Source of the DNA: Lachnospiraceae bacterium
GTDB taxonomy: Bacteria > Bacillota > Clostridia > Lachnospirales > Lachnospiraceae
Direction: 5' to 3'
Length of the DNA: 64,000 bases
Assembly: GCA_910575565.1 (NCBI GenBank)
Contig: CAJTFL010000001.1
Location: forward strand, 186,001 to 250,000
The notes below the pieces were generated by a model. That model ran no database searches. It saw only the letters and a program-made list of their open reading frames with translations, and was not told the DNA's origin. The position numbers and the translations under genes were made by a program. The first letter of the stretch is position 1, and every line of letters starts with the position of its first letter. Positions 54,208-63,327 of the stretch are shown one piece after another.

Positions 54208-56301
54208 ATGAACGTTTATGGAACCAGTCAAATCCGTAATGTTGTGTTGCTCGGCCATGGCGGCGCAGGCAAGACGACGGTTGCGGAAGCAATGGCATTG
54301 CTTACCGGTGTTACCAAGAGGATGGGAAAGGTAACTGATGGGAATACCATCAGTGATTATGATAAGGAAGAGATTAAGAGGCAGTTTTCCATCTCCACCT
54401 CCTTAATTCCCCTGGAATATAAAGGTGAAGACGGGCCGATTAAGATTAATTTGCTGGATACCCCGGGATTCTTTGATTTCGTGGGTGAAGTGGAAGAGGC
54501 GGTCAGCGTGGCGGATGCCGCGATTATCGTGGTGAACTGCAAGGCAGGGATTGAAGTGGGGACGGAGAAGGCTTGGGAGCTGTGCGAGAAGTTTAATCTT
54601 CCCCGGCTGATCTTCGTGACCAATATGGATGATGATCATGCAAGCTACCGTGAGCTGGTGCTGAAGCTGGAAACCCGTTTCGGGCGTAAGATTGCTCCCT
54701 TCCAGCTGCCCATCCGTGAGAACGAGAAATTTGTTGGTTTCGTTAACGTTGTAAAGATGGCAGGCCGCCGCTTTACGAATTTAAGCGATTATGAAGAGTG
54801 CGAGATTCCCGAGTATGTGCAGAAGAATCTGGGGATTGCCCGGGAAGCGCTGATGGAAGCCGTGGCGGAAACCAGCGAGGAATATATGGAGCGTTATTTC
54901 TCTGGGGAAGAGTTTACCCAGGAGGAGATTTCTGCTGCCCTGCGCACCTTCGTGATCGATGGGAGCATTGTTCCTGTGATGATGGGTTCCGGCATTAACT
55001 GCCAGGGCTTTAGGGTGCTTCTGCAGGCGATTGACAAATATTTCCCATCGCCGGATAAGTATGAGTGCGTAGGCGTGGATGTATCCACCGGCGAGCGCTT
55101 TACGGCGAAATATAATGATGATGTGTCCCTGTCTGCAAGGGTGTTTAAGACCATCGTGGATCCCTTTATCGGAAAGTATTCCCTGATGAAGGTTTGTACC
55201 GGTACGCTGAAGCCGGATTCTGTGGTTTACAATGTAAATAAAGAAACGGAAGAGCGGATTGGGAAGATTTATCTGTTAAGGGGCAAGGATCAGATAGAGG
55301 TTTTGGAGTTAAAGGCCGGAGATATCGGTGCGGTTGCAAAGCTGGCAGTTACCCAGACCGGGGATACCATGGCAGTCCGCACAGCGCCCATCGTTTACCA
55401 CAAGCCGCAGATTTCCACGCCCTATACCTATATGGCCTATAAGGCAGTGAATAAGGGCGACGACGACAAGATTTCTTCCGCCCTTTCCAAGCTGATGGAA
55501 GAGGATCTGACCTTAAAGGTGGTGAATGACGGGGAGAACCGCCAGGCTCTTCTTTATGCCATCGGCGATCAGCAGTTGGATGTGGTGGTGAGCAAGCTGC
55601 AGAACCGCTATAAAGTAGACGTTACTTTGGAGAAGCCTAAGTTTGCCTTCCGGGAGACATTAAAGAAGAAGGTAAAGGTGCAGGGCAAGCATAAAAAGCA
55701 GTCCGGCGGCCACGGGCAGTACGGCGATGTGATTATGGAATTTGAGCCTTCCGGCGATCTGGAAACCCCATATATCTTCGAGGAGAAGGTATTCGGCGGT
55801 TCCGTTCCCAAGAACTATTTCCCGGCAGTGGAAAAAGGGCTTCAGGATTCCGTGGTGAAAGGCCCCTTGGCCGGATATCCGGTAGTCGGGTTAAAGGCCA
55901 CCCTTCTTGACGGCTCCTACCATCCGGTAGATTCCTCGGAAATGGCCTTTAAGATGGCGACGATCCTGGCCTTTAAGAAGGGCTTCATGGATGCGGGCCC
56001 CGTGCTCTTAGAGCCCATCGCCTCCTTGAAGGTTACGGTTCCGGACAAGTTTACCGGCGACGTTATGGGCGATTTAAACCGTAGAAGGGGCCGTGTGCTG
56101 GGGATGAACTCCGATCACCACGGCAAACAGATCATTGAAGCGGATATCCCCATGTCCGAGCTTTATGGGTATAATACGGATCTGCGCTCCATGACCGGAG
56201 GCATCGGGATTTACGAGTATGAATTTGCCCGCTATGAGCAGGCTCCCGGCGATGTGCAGAAGAAGGAAGTGGAGGCACGGGCTGCCAAGGATGAGGATTA
56301 G
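54208..56301 (+). CDS. Elongation factor G paralogue (FusA2-like translational GTPase)
   Basis: About 697 residues with the full EF-G order. The G domain has GHGGAGKTTVAEAM (G1; AHVDAGKTT in true EF-G), DTPGFFDF (G3) and VTNMDDDHASY, where NKMD is replaced by NMDD. Domain II and the GHGQYGDVIMEFEP and GYPVVGLKATLLDGSYHPVD regions of domains III-V follow. The altered G1 and G4 motifs mark the paralogue group rather than the main fusA. The start at 54208 has AGGAGG seven bases upstream; the ATG at 54202 is too close. The function of such paralogues (ribosome recycling or stress) is not settled. Confidence 0.9.
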   Translation: MNVYGTSQIRNVVLLGHGGAGKTTVAEAMALLTGVTKRMGKVTDGNTISDYDKEEIKRQFSISTSLIPLEYKGEDGPIKINLLDTPGFFDFVGEVEEAVSVADAAIIVVNCKAGIEVGTEKAWELCEKFNLPRLIFVTNMDDDHASYRELVLKLETRFGRKIAPFQLPIRENEKFVGFVNVVKMAGRRFTNLSDYEECEIPEYVQKNLGIAREALMEAVAETSEEYMERYFSGEEFTQEEISAALRTFVIDGSIVPVMMGSGINCQGFRVLLQAIDKYFPSPDKYECVGVDVSTGERFTAKYNDDVSLSARVFKTIVDPFIGKYSLMKVCTGTLKPDSVVYNVNKETEERIGKIYLLRGKDQIEVLELKAGDIGAVAKLAVTQTGDTMAVRTAPIVYHKPQISTPYTYMAYKAVNKGDDDKISSALSKLMEEDLTLKVVNDGENRQALLYAIGDQQLDVVVSKLQNRYKVDVTLEKPKFAFRETLKKKVKVQGKHKKQSGGHGQYGDVIMEFEPSGDLETPYIFEEKVFGGSVPKNYFPAVEKGLQDSVVKGPLAGYPVVGLKATLLDGSYHPVDSSEMAFKMATILAFKKGFMDAGPVLLEPIASLKVTVPDKFTGDVMGDLNRRRGRVLGMNSDHHGKQIIEADIPMSELYGYNTDLRSMTGGIGIYEYEFARYEQAPGDVQKKEVEARAAKDED

Positions 56302-56371
56302 GCTTGATTAAAATTTATCTAAGGCAGGCTTTGCTTTAAGCACAGTGCAGTGATGGATTAGATGAAGATTT

Positions 56372-56475
56372 AAGGGAATGTTGCAAAACACAGGGGTTCC
56401 ACGTATATGGCAGCAATGTGGCGGGATGCCATGCCATATATTGGATAAACCAGATGTTTTGCAACGTTCCCTTTT
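56372..56475 (+). terminator. Large hairpin after the EF-G-like gene
   Basis: AAGGGAATGTTGCAAAAC (56372-56389) pairs with 56456-56473, one mismatch, followed by TTGTTTGG. The 66-base loop contains GGCATGCC-like and CATATA palindromes. It may work as a terminator or be a mobile palindrome. Confidence 0.5.
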
Positions 56476-56481
56476 GTTTGG

Positions 56482-56625
56482 ATGAAAGTGAATGAAATTT
56501 CTGAGAACAGGGGAATGGAGGCGATGAAAGCAGATAGTAGCATTGCTGCTGAGAATGGTATAGATGATATGGCTTTGGATGAGATTAATGCGGAGATTTC
56601 TGACGAGCCATGGGACGGCATATGA
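56482..56625 (+). CDS. Small hypothetical protein
   Basis: A 47-residue acidic frame ends ALDEINAEISDEPWDGI, a tail motif (LDEINAEI) I have seen in small Lachnospiraceae proteins. No ribosome-binding site precedes it, and it begins inside the preceding hairpin's flank. It may not be expressed. Confidence 0.3.
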   Translation: MKVNEISENRGMEAMKADSSIAAENGIDDMALDEINAEISDEPWDGI

Positions 56626-56659
56626 AGTACAAAATGAAATGCAAAAGAATTCTATCCCC

Positions 56660-56688
56660 TTGACAATGCCCTCCCTCAGTGATAAGGT
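56660..56688 (+). promoter_or_regulatory. Promoter of the rubredoxin gene
   Basis: TTGACA at 56660-56665, 17 bases, TAAGGT at 56683-56688, 34 bases before the start codon. Confidence 0.65.
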
Positions 56689-56722
56689 TAAATTTGACTT
56701 TATTCATAACAGGAGGTAAATT

Positions 56723-56884
56723 ATGGACAAATATTTATGTGAACCTTGCGGCTACATTTACGATCCGGAATTAGGCGATCCGGATAATGGGGTTGCTCCC
56801 GGGACGGCATTCGCGGATATTCCCGATGACTGGGTTTGCCCGGTATGCGGCTTGGGGAAGGATGCCTTTGTCAAGGTGGAATAA
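56723..56884 (+). CDS. Rubredoxin
   Basis: The 53-residue protein [20 protein letters not shown], with [11 protein letters not shown] near the end, has the two CxxC pairs (LCEPCG and VCPVCG) that hold one iron atom. It carries electrons in oxygen and peroxide detoxification of anaerobes. AGGAGG precedes the ATG and a promoter lies upstream, so it is a single-gene transcript. Confidence 0.97.
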   Translation: MDKYLCEPCGYIYDPELGDPDNGVAPGTAFADIPDDWVCPVCGLGKDAFVKVE

Positions 56885-56956
56885 AGGTAAAGGCTCGTTG
56901 GCGGAAAAGATTTACTCATAAGAAGTTCATGATAAGATCATTGCCGTTGACGAAAT

Positions 56957-57112
56957 GTAACCGTTTAGACGGGGCATCTTCTTGGCGTCTGCGCCGGACA
57001 AAAGCTGGGATGTCCATCCGATGTGGAATTTGGCATGAATTTGAACATACAAGCAAGCTTGACGTTCCAAATTCATGTCAAATTCCCCGCCGTCTGAACT
57101 GTTACGGCAAAA
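56957..57112. repeat. Nested imperfect palindrome after rubredoxin
   Basis: The outer arms (TGTAACCGTTTAGACGGGG and the complement of CCGCCGTCTGAACTGTTACGG) and inner arms (GGAATTTGGCATGAATTTG with its partner near 57085) pair over most of 156 bases. A motif close to the outer arm occurs at about 44107 (TGTAACGGTTCAGACGGG) and 37562 (GGTAACGGTCTGACGGG), so this is a dispersed family. Confidence 0.5.
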
Positions 57113-57126
57113 TATGGCGAAGGGAA

Positions 57127-57170
57127 AACAGGGCTTTTGCAGGTTGTTTACAAAAGTCCTGTTTTTGTGT
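57127..57170 (+). terminator. Rho-independent terminator
   Basis: AACAGGGCTTTTG pairs with CAAAAGTCCTGTT (one G-T pair) and a TTTTTGTG tract follows. It closes the rubredoxin transcript. Confidence 0.75.
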
Positions 57171-57244
57171 AAAATAAAGGATGGATGCGCAAGGTTTAAG
57201 TGGCTGGGAAGTCGAATGTGCCATACGGGAGAGGAGAAATTAAA

Positions 57245-58240
57245 GTGGACGATTTTGGATGGGAGCAGCAGATGCGCCGGGAGATGAAGATCGACCGGCG
57301 GCATTTTTCAAGGCTTGCCTTTGGATTTTTGTTCTATGATCTGCTGGGCGCCGGGCTGCAGTTTGGGGCTGCGGTGCTGCTTCAGTTTAGCGGCTGGGAT
57401 TACAGCCCTTACTGGATCAGCTTAAGCTGGATATTAAACCTGGTGGTGATGTACGTAATTGCCATGCCCATCGCCGCCTGTTATTTTAAGACGGTTCCCA
57501 GGTTTGGCCAGGTGCGGAATGAGCGCTGGGAATTTAAGGCATGGGTGGTGGTGTTTTTTATCGGCCTGTCCATGGGATACTTAGGGAATTTGCTTGGCAC
57601 GGTGATCACCAGCTTTACCGGCGCCGGGACGGCGGACTACGATACGCTGATGGACATGATTTTCGATGGGAATATGTTCCTCACCTTTTTAAATGTGGTC
57701 ATCGGTGCGCCGATAGTGGAAGAGCTTTTGTTTCGGAAGATCTTGATTGACCGGACGATCGGGTACGGGGAGCGGTTTTCCGTCTTGCTGTCAGGGACGC
57801 TGTTCGGGCTGATGCATGGGAATTTCCAGCAGTTTTTTTACGCCTTTGCATTAGGCTGCCTGTTTGCCTACATTTACTGCAAGACAGGGAAGATCCGAAA
57901 TACCATTTTGTTCCATATGTGGATTAATTTCTGCGGGAGCATCCTGGTTCCCCTGCTGATGCGGGGATGCCTGTCTGGGGTCAGCCTGTCCGGGGAGGTT
58001 TCCGTTGAATCCGTCCTGTCCCATCCCTTGGCGATCCTTGCGGCGCTGTGCCTTATTGGATATGTGTTGTTTCAGCTGCTTTCCACCATTGCCGGGCTGG
58101 TATTGTTTTTCGTGTTTAAGCGGTTTATCTGCTTTTATCCGGGGCTTCGGCAGATCCCGAAGGGGAGGAGGTTTAGGAGCGTGGTGGTAAATCCGGGAAT
58201 GGTGCTGTTTTTGCTGCTTTGCATCTGGCAGTTTTTTTAA
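57245..58240 (+). CDS. CPBP-family intramembrane metalloprotease
   Basis: About 331 residues, seven or eight membrane segments. The CPBP/Rce1-like motifs are present: EELLFRKILIDR (motif 1, Glu-Glu and Arg), FGLMHGNFQQFFYAFALG (motif 2, His) and FHMWINF (motif 3, His). Family members cleave membrane peptides or mature small exported peptides; the substrate is unknown. The GTG at 57245 is eight bases after GGAG; the frame extends back to a GTG at 57200. Confidence 0.85.
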   Translation: MDDFGWEQQMRREMKIDRRHFSRLAFGFLFYDLLGAGLQFGAAVLLQFSGWDYSPYWISLSWILNLVVMYVIAMPIAACYFKTVPRFGQVRNERWEFKAWVVVFFIGLSMGYLGNLLGTVITSFTGAGTADYDTLMDMIFDGNMFLTFLNVVIGAPIVEELLFRKILIDRTIGYGERFSVLLSGTLFGLMHGNFQQFFYAFALGCLFAYIYCKTGKIRNTILFHMWINFCGSILVPLLMRGCLSGVSLSGEVSVESVLSHPLAILAALCLIGYVLFQLLSTIAGLVLFFVFKRFICFYPGLRQIPKGRRFRSVVVNPGMVLFLLLCIWQFF

Positions 58241-58305
58241 CCTATCAAGGAAGTCCCACGCTTCTAAGTCGTAAAGACGAAAGCGGTGGGTTGGGGGACT
58301 TGCCC
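58235..58305 (+). repeat. IS200/IS605-end-like palindromic unit, copy 3
   Basis: TTTTAACCTATCAAGGAAG overlaps the end of the CPBP gene, followed by CTTCTAAGTCGTAAAGACG and a closing GGGGACTT that pairs with AAGTCCC. The right end (GATAGGTTAAAA) is missing. The rest of the gap to 58552 holds a candidate promoter and a terminal fragment of the GGCTGAAC repeat (58503-58510) but no gene and no T-box motif that I can see. Confidence 0.45.
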
Positions 58306-58452
58306 CAGCCAGGCGGGGGATGCAAGCCCCATCTGACAAGCTGTGATAGCAGCATAGGGAGATGAGGAAGGAGCACAGCGGAGGGTCTGGCCCGCTTTAC
58401 CGGGCATTCCGAAATTCCTTTGACTGGAGCGCGGGTAACTTTTGGACAAGAC

Positions 58453-58481
58453 TTGACAGGAGAAGATTCTTGTGCTAACGT
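58453..58481 (+). promoter_or_regulatory. Candidate promoter of leuS
   Basis: TTGACA at 58453-58458, 17 bases, TAACGT at 58476-58481. The remaining leader is about 65 nt. Confidence 0.5.
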
Positions 58482-58552
58482 GCTAATGTATTGGATTGTG
58501 CGGGCTGAACGGACGGTAAATTTTAATTTTAAAACTTCAGGAGGAATGATTT

Positions 58553-60967
58553 ATGGCTGTGCAGTATAACCATTCTGCCATTGAGAAGAAATGGCGGGAA
58601 AACTGGGAGAAGCATCCCATCAACGTAAATGACGGAAAGAAAGAAAAATATTATTGCCTGGATATGTTCCCGTATCCCTCCGGCAGCGGCCTTCATGTAG
58701 GCCATTGGAGGGGCTATGTGATTTCCGATGTATGGAGCCGTTACCAGCTTTTGCGGGGGAAGTATGTGATCCATCCTATGGGCTGGGATGCTTTCGGCCT
58801 TCCGGCGGAGAACTACGCCATTAAGATGGGAACCCACCCGGCAGTTTCCACGGCGGAGAATGTGGCGAATATTAAGAAGCAGATTAACCAGATTGCGGCC
58901 ATTTACGACTGGGACATGGAGGTCAATACCACGGATCCCAACTTCTATCAATGGACACAGTGGATTTTTGTCCAGATGTTTAAGAAGGGCCTTGCCTATG
59001 AAAAGGAGTTCCCCATTAACTGGTGTCCTTCCTGCAAGACAGGCCTTGCCAATGAGGAAGTGGTTAACGGCTGCTGCGAGCGCTGCGGCACTGCCGTGAC
59101 CAAAAAGAACCTGCGCCAGTGGATGTTAAAGATTACGGCTTATGCGGAGCGGCTGTTAAAGGATTTGGACAAGCTGGATTGGCCGGAGAAGGTTAAGAAG
59201 ATGCAGACCGACTGGATTGGCAAATCCTACGGCGCGGAGGTGGATTTCCCGGTGGAAGGGACGGATGAGAAGATTACGGTGTATACCACCAGGCCGGATA
59301 CCCTCCATGGGGCTACCTTCATGGTGCTGGCTCCGGAGCATAAGCTGGCGAAAGGGCTGGCTACGGATGAGACCAGGGAAGCGGTGGAGAACTATATTTT
59401 CGAGTCTTCCATGCGCTCCAATGTAGACAGGATGCAGGCGAAGGAGAAGACCGGCGTGTTTACCGGCAGCTATGCCATCAATCCCTTAAACCAGGCCAAG
59501 GTTCCCATCTGGCTTTCGGATTATGTGCTGGCAGATTACGGCACGGGGGCGATCATGTGCGTTCCTGCCCATGACGACCGCGACTTTGAGTTCGCGAAAA
59601 AATTTAACATCCCCATCATCCAGGTTATTGCCAAGGACGGGAAAGAAATCGAAAATATGACGGAGGCTTACACCGAGGCCAGCGGAACCATGATCAATTC
59701 CGGTGAGTGGAACGGCATGGAGTCGGCGGTGCTGAAGAAGGAAGCCCCTGTGATGATTGAGAAGATGGGCATTGGCAAAAAGACGGTGAATTATAAGCTG
59801 CGTGACTGGGTGTTCTCCCGCCAGCGCTACTGGGGGGAGCCTATCCCCATTATCCATTGCCCCAAGTGCGGCTGCGTTCCCGTTCCGGAGGATCAGCTTC
59901 CCCTTACCCTTCCGGAGGTGGAGAGCTACCAGCCTACAGGCACAGGGGAATCCCCGCTTGCGGCCATTGAGGAGTGGGTGAACTGTACCTGCCCGGTTTG
60001 CGGCGCACCAGCCAAGCGGGAGACCAATACCATGCCCCAGTGGGCCGGTTCCTCCTGGTATTTCCTCCGCTATGTGGACAGCAAGAATGACAAAGAACTG
60101 GTTTCCCGGGAAAAGGCGGATAAATACCTTCCGGTAGATATGTACATCGGCGGAGTGGAGCACGCGGTGCTGCATCTTCTGTATTCCCGGTTCTACACCA
60201 AGTTCCTCTGCGATATCGGGGTGATTGACTTTGACGAGCCGTTCACGAAGCTGTTTAACCAGGGCATGATCACCGGGAAGAATGGGATCAAGATGAGCAA
60301 ATCCAAAGGGAATGTGGTTTCCCCGGACGATCTGGTAAGGGATTACGGCTGTGATTCCCTGCGGCTTTACGAGCTGTTTGTAGGCCCGCCGGAGCTGGAT
60401 GCGGAGTGGGACGACCGGGGGATTGAAGGCGTGTCCCGGTTCTTAAACCGGTTCTGGAACCTGGTAATGGACAGCAAGGATAAGGAAATCAAGGAAACCA
60501 AGGAGATGGTGAAGCTGCGCCACAAGCTGGTTTACGACATTGAGCAGCGGTTTAACCAGTTCAGCTTAAATACGGTGATTTCCGGCTTCATGGAATATAA
60601 TAACAAGCTGATTGAGCTGTCCAAGAAGGAAGGCGGCATTGACAAGGAAACCTTGAAAACCTTCGTGGTGCTTTTATCCCCCTTTGCCCCCCATATCGGC
60701 GAAGAGCTGTGGCAGCAGCTGGGCGGAAAAGACAGTGTGTTCCATGCGGCATGGCCGGAGTTTGACGAAGAGGCCATGAAGGATGATGAGATTGAGATCG
60801 CTGTCCAGGTAAACGGAAAGACGAAGGCAGTAGTCAGCCTTCCGGCGGATGTTTCCAAGGAAGATGCCATTCAGGCAGGAAAAGAGGCCGTGGCGGACAA
60901 GCTGACCGGGACGGTGGTAAAAGAGATTTACGTTCCGGGAAGGATCATTAATCTTGTACAGAAGTAG
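58553..60967 (+). CDS. leuS: Leucyl-tRNA synthetase
   Basis: The 804-residue class I synthetase has the HIGH box in FPYPSGSGLHVGHWRGYV, zinc-type cysteines (CPSCKTGLANEEV, CPKCGCVPV), the CP1 editing domain with TTRPDTLHGATFMVLAPEH and DDRDFEFAKKF, and KMSKSKGNVV (KMSKS). Length equals the Bacillus enzyme. It charges tRNA-Leu and edits mischarged norvaline and isoleucine. AGGAGG precedes the ATG, and a terminator follows the gene. Confidence 0.98.
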   Translation: MAVQYNHSAIEKKWRENWEKHPINVNDGKKEKYYCLDMFPYPSGSGLHVGHWRGYVISDVWSRYQLLRGKYVIHPMGWDAFGLPAENYAIKMGTHPAVSTAENVANIKKQINQIAAIYDWDMEVNTTDPNFYQWTQWIFVQMFKKGLAYEKEFPINWCPSCKTGLANEEVVNGCCERCGTAVTKKNLRQWMLKITAYAERLLKDLDKLDWPEKVKKMQTDWIGKSYGAEVDFPVEGTDEKITVYTTRPDTLHGATFMVLAPEHKLAKGLATDETREAVENYIFESSMRSNVDRMQAKEKTGVFTGSYAINPLNQAKVPIWLSDYVLADYGTGAIMCVPAHDDRDFEFAKKFNIPIIQVIAKDGKEIENMTEAYTEASGTMINSGEWNGMESAVLKKEAPVMIEKMGIGKKTVNYKLRDWVFSRQRYWGEPIPIIHCPKCGCVPVPEDQLPLTLPEVESYQPTGTGESPLAAIEEWVNCTCPVCGAPAKRETNTMPQWAGSSWYFLRYVDSKNDKELVSREKADKYLPVDMYIGGVEHAVLHLLYSRFYTKFLCDIGVIDFDEPFTKLFNQGMITGKNGIKMSKSKGNVVSPDDLVRDYGCDSLRLYELFVGPPELDAEWDDRGIEGVSRFLNRFWNLVMDSKDKEIKETKEMVKLRHKLVYDIEQRFNQFSLNTVISGFMEYNNKLIELSKKEGGIDKETLKTFVVLLSPFAPHIGEELWQQLGGKDSVFHAAWPEFDEEAMKDDEIEIAVQVNGKTKAVVSLPADVSKEDAIQAGKEAVADKLTGTVVKEIYVPGRIINLVQK

Positions 60968-61052
60968 GAGCCTTGATCGAGAGAAAGAGGTGAAGTGATG
61001 CTGGCCAATGAATGAGGAAGATTTGAAGTGAGGTAATTTATTTTTGCTAAGG

Positions 61053-61097
61053 AAAGGCGTCTGCGTGCCCATAATGGGTAGCAGGCGCCTTTTTGAA
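61053..61097 (+). terminator. Terminator of leuS
   Basis: AAAGGCGTCTGC pairs with GCAGGCGCCTTT (one mismatch) around GTGCCCATAATGGGTA, followed by TTTTGAAAT. Confidence 0.8.
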
Positions 61098-61280
61098 ATA
61101 AAATTTAGTGCTTTGTTAACTTGGGTAGCTGGGGAGAATTAATGCTTTGTCAACCTGGATAGCTGGTGAGAGAATTTTGACGCTGGGTTGTTTCGGATGG
61201 TGTTGGGAGTGGATTGAGTTAGCTGGTGTCTCTTACGATGAGTTTGCTGGCTTAGAGGAAACACGTAGGCTGACGAGTTC

Positions 61281-61590
61281 GCCGCCTGTGGTGGATGTAC
61301 ACACGAAAACGCGCTCTCGCTCGACATAAAACGGAACGGACACTAAGCTCGAAAAGACCTCGCTAAGTGCCGCCGTTTTATACGGTTTTCTTTGTGTACA
61401 CGCACCACAGACGGCTAGGTACTGGCTTGTGGGAAGTCATTTTAAGCTAGCCATTAAGGCAGCGGAGCCAGGCCATATTCCATGAGGAACGCTCCTGAAA
61501 CGTCGGCGCTTAACGAGGTCTTTCACGAGTTTAGCGTCCGCTACGCCACTGGCGGAGCGAGAGCGCGGTGACGATGGAATATGGCCTGGC
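61281..61590. repeat. Mirrored palindromic repeat cluster between leuS and the sugar transporter
   Basis: The 690-base gap 61098-61787 holds no gene. It contains near-direct repeats (TGCTTTGTCAACCTGGATAG type, about 61109 and 61142), an inverted pair 61281-61310/61385-61415, ATAAAACGG/CCGTTTTAT inside it, a perfect 17-bp pair 61467-61483/61574-61590 (GCCAGGCCATATTCCAT) and a perfect 13-bp pair 61310-61322/61555-61567. A 36-base core (61337-61372) recurs in reverse complement at 61504-61540. Confidence 0.7.
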
Positions 61591-61787
61591 GTAGCGGAAA
61601 AGCACTAAATTTTATGAGAATAGTTTATCCAGTAGGAACCGCAAGTCTGAAAAAAAGTAAACCCTTTAAAAAAACTGACTCTATTTTTTCGCGGGCAAAA
61701 TGCATTAAAATTATACCATAAGAAACAAAAACTGTACAAAACCAACAAGGCGGATAATTGCCGAATCAGGGAAACAGGAGGTATTTT

Positions 61788-63233
61788 ATGAAAAGGAAAT
61801 TATTGGGAAACATGAGCCTTGCGCTTTTGCTGGCAGCCAGCGTGACGGTGCTTTCAGGCTGCGGGGGCAGCAAGGAAGGAAGCGGGTCGGGAACGTCCGG
61901 TAGCACGGGGGGCGCTTCTGCCGGGGCAGCGCAGTCTGTGGAGCAGGCGGGGGAAGGGATGGGAGAGAAGATTACCCTGCGCTACTCCTTCTGGGGCAGC
62001 ACCAATGAGAAGGATGCCATCACAAAATCCTGCGAGGCATTTATGGAGCAGAACCCAGATATTGAAGTGGAGCTGATTCATATCCCGGCGGATTATGAGG
62101 CGAAGCTAAGTGCCATGATTGCCGGGGGCGAGGAGCCGGATTTGGCAAACCTAAAGGATTTTTTTGCCGTGCCTTTAGCGGAGTCCGGGAAGCTTTACAA
62201 TATTTTTGATCTGATGGATCAGGATGAAGAGATTGACCGCGAGGATTACCTCCAGTTTGCCTACCGGTATTTTACCCCGGATAAAGCTTACGGGCTGAAT
62301 ACGGCGGGAGAGCTGTTCGCCATGTTTTACAATAAAGAGCTGTTTGAGGCGGCAGGAGTTCCCGGGCTTCCCGATTCCATCGAGGAAGCGCTGACCATGG
62401 ATGAGTTTATCCAGCTGGCCAAGCAGCTTACCCTGGACGGGGCTGGGAGGAACGCGGCGGATCCGGCTTTTGACCCTTCGGATATCGTCCAGTATGGCCT
62501 GATGTTTGACTTTGGGGCGCAGCAGTATATGGGAGCGGTGTATTCCAATGAGGGAAGCTACGTTAATGATGACGGGACGAAATGGACCTTAAATGAAGGC
62601 CCGGCGGTGGAAGCGCTGCAGACCATCTCCGATCTGGTAAATGTGCATCATGTTGCCCCCAATCCGGCGGAGCTAAAGGCCCTTCCTTCCCTGGCAGTGG
62701 CCTTGCAGACCAATAAGGCGGCCATGATTTGGGCAGGGGCCTGGGTTGCCCTGGATCTTGGCCTTGGGGAAACGGAATTTGACGTGGGCGTGCTCCCGGT
62801 GTTTAAGAAGGGCGTGTATGCGACCTGCCCGGCTCAGGGGACGGCGGGGATCTTTGCCTCCACGAAGCATCCGGAGGAAACCTTCCGCCTGTGGAAGTGG
62901 ATGATGGATCCGAAAAACAGCATTGATCTTTTTGCTTCCGGCCTGTGGATGCCGATCTTGGCGGACTATTATACGGATGAAGCATTGTTAAATACCTGGG
63001 CGACAGTACAGCCGGCTCATCCTTCCGGCTATATCGGAAGCCATGTGGACGTGGTTCTGGCTGACGGGGTGAAGGCAAATCCCTCCAGCTATGTGAAAAA
63101 TTATACGGAGATTAATGCCTTGGTGACGCCTGCCTTAGAGAGCGCGTTTTTAGGGAATGAAAGCGTTAAGGAAGCCTTGGATCGGATTGCTCCCGACGTG
63201 GAAAAGCTGCTTTCGGGAAGGTATGACCGGTAG
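61788..63233 (+). CDS. Sugar ABC transporter solute-binding lipoprotein (family 1)
   Basis: About 481 residues. A lipoprotein signal (MKRKLLGNMSLALLLAASVT then LSGC) is followed by a Gly/Ser-rich linker and the SBP_bac_1 fold: ITLRYSFWGSTNEKDAITKS, NPDIEVELIHIPADYEAKLS, GLNTAGELFAMFYNKELFEA and PAQGTAGIFASTKHPEETFRLWKWM in parts. It binds an oligosaccharide for the following permease. AGGAGG fixes the ATG at 61788. Confidence 0.92.
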   Translation: MKRKLLGNMSLALLLAASVTVLSGCGGSKEGSGSGTSGSTGGASAGAAQSVEQAGEGMGEKITLRYSFWGSTNEKDAITKSCEAFMEQNPDIEVELIHIPADYEAKLSAMIAGGEEPDLANLKDFFAVPLAESGKLYNIFDLMDQDEEIDREDYLQFAYRYFTPDKAYGLNTAGELFAMFYNKELFEAAGVPGLPDSIEEALTMDEFIQLAKQLTLDGAGRNAADPAFDPSDIVQYGLMFDFGAQQYMGAVYSNEGSYVNDDGTKWTLNEGPAVEALQTISDLVNVHHVAPNPAELKALPSLAVALQTNKAAMIWAGAWVALDLGLGETEFDVGVLPVFKKGVYATCPAQGTAGIFASTKHPEETFRLWKWMMDPKNSIDLFASGLWMPILADYYTDEALLNTWATVQPAHPSGYIGSHVDVVLADGVKANPSSYVKNYTEINALVTPALESAFLGNESVKEALDRIAPDVEKLLSGRYDR

Positions 63234-63327
63234 GTTAAGTGTTTGGGGCGTGGGATGAAAGGCTTCCTGTGCCCCGGATCCTGCGGGAAAAACAGCGCAC
63301 AGGCAGGGAAGGCCGAAAGGAGCGAAA

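Noticed and set aside
58306..58552. T-box riboswitch before leuS
   Set aside because: Such leaders are common for this gene, but the conserved GGTGGNACCGCG antiterminator motif is absent.
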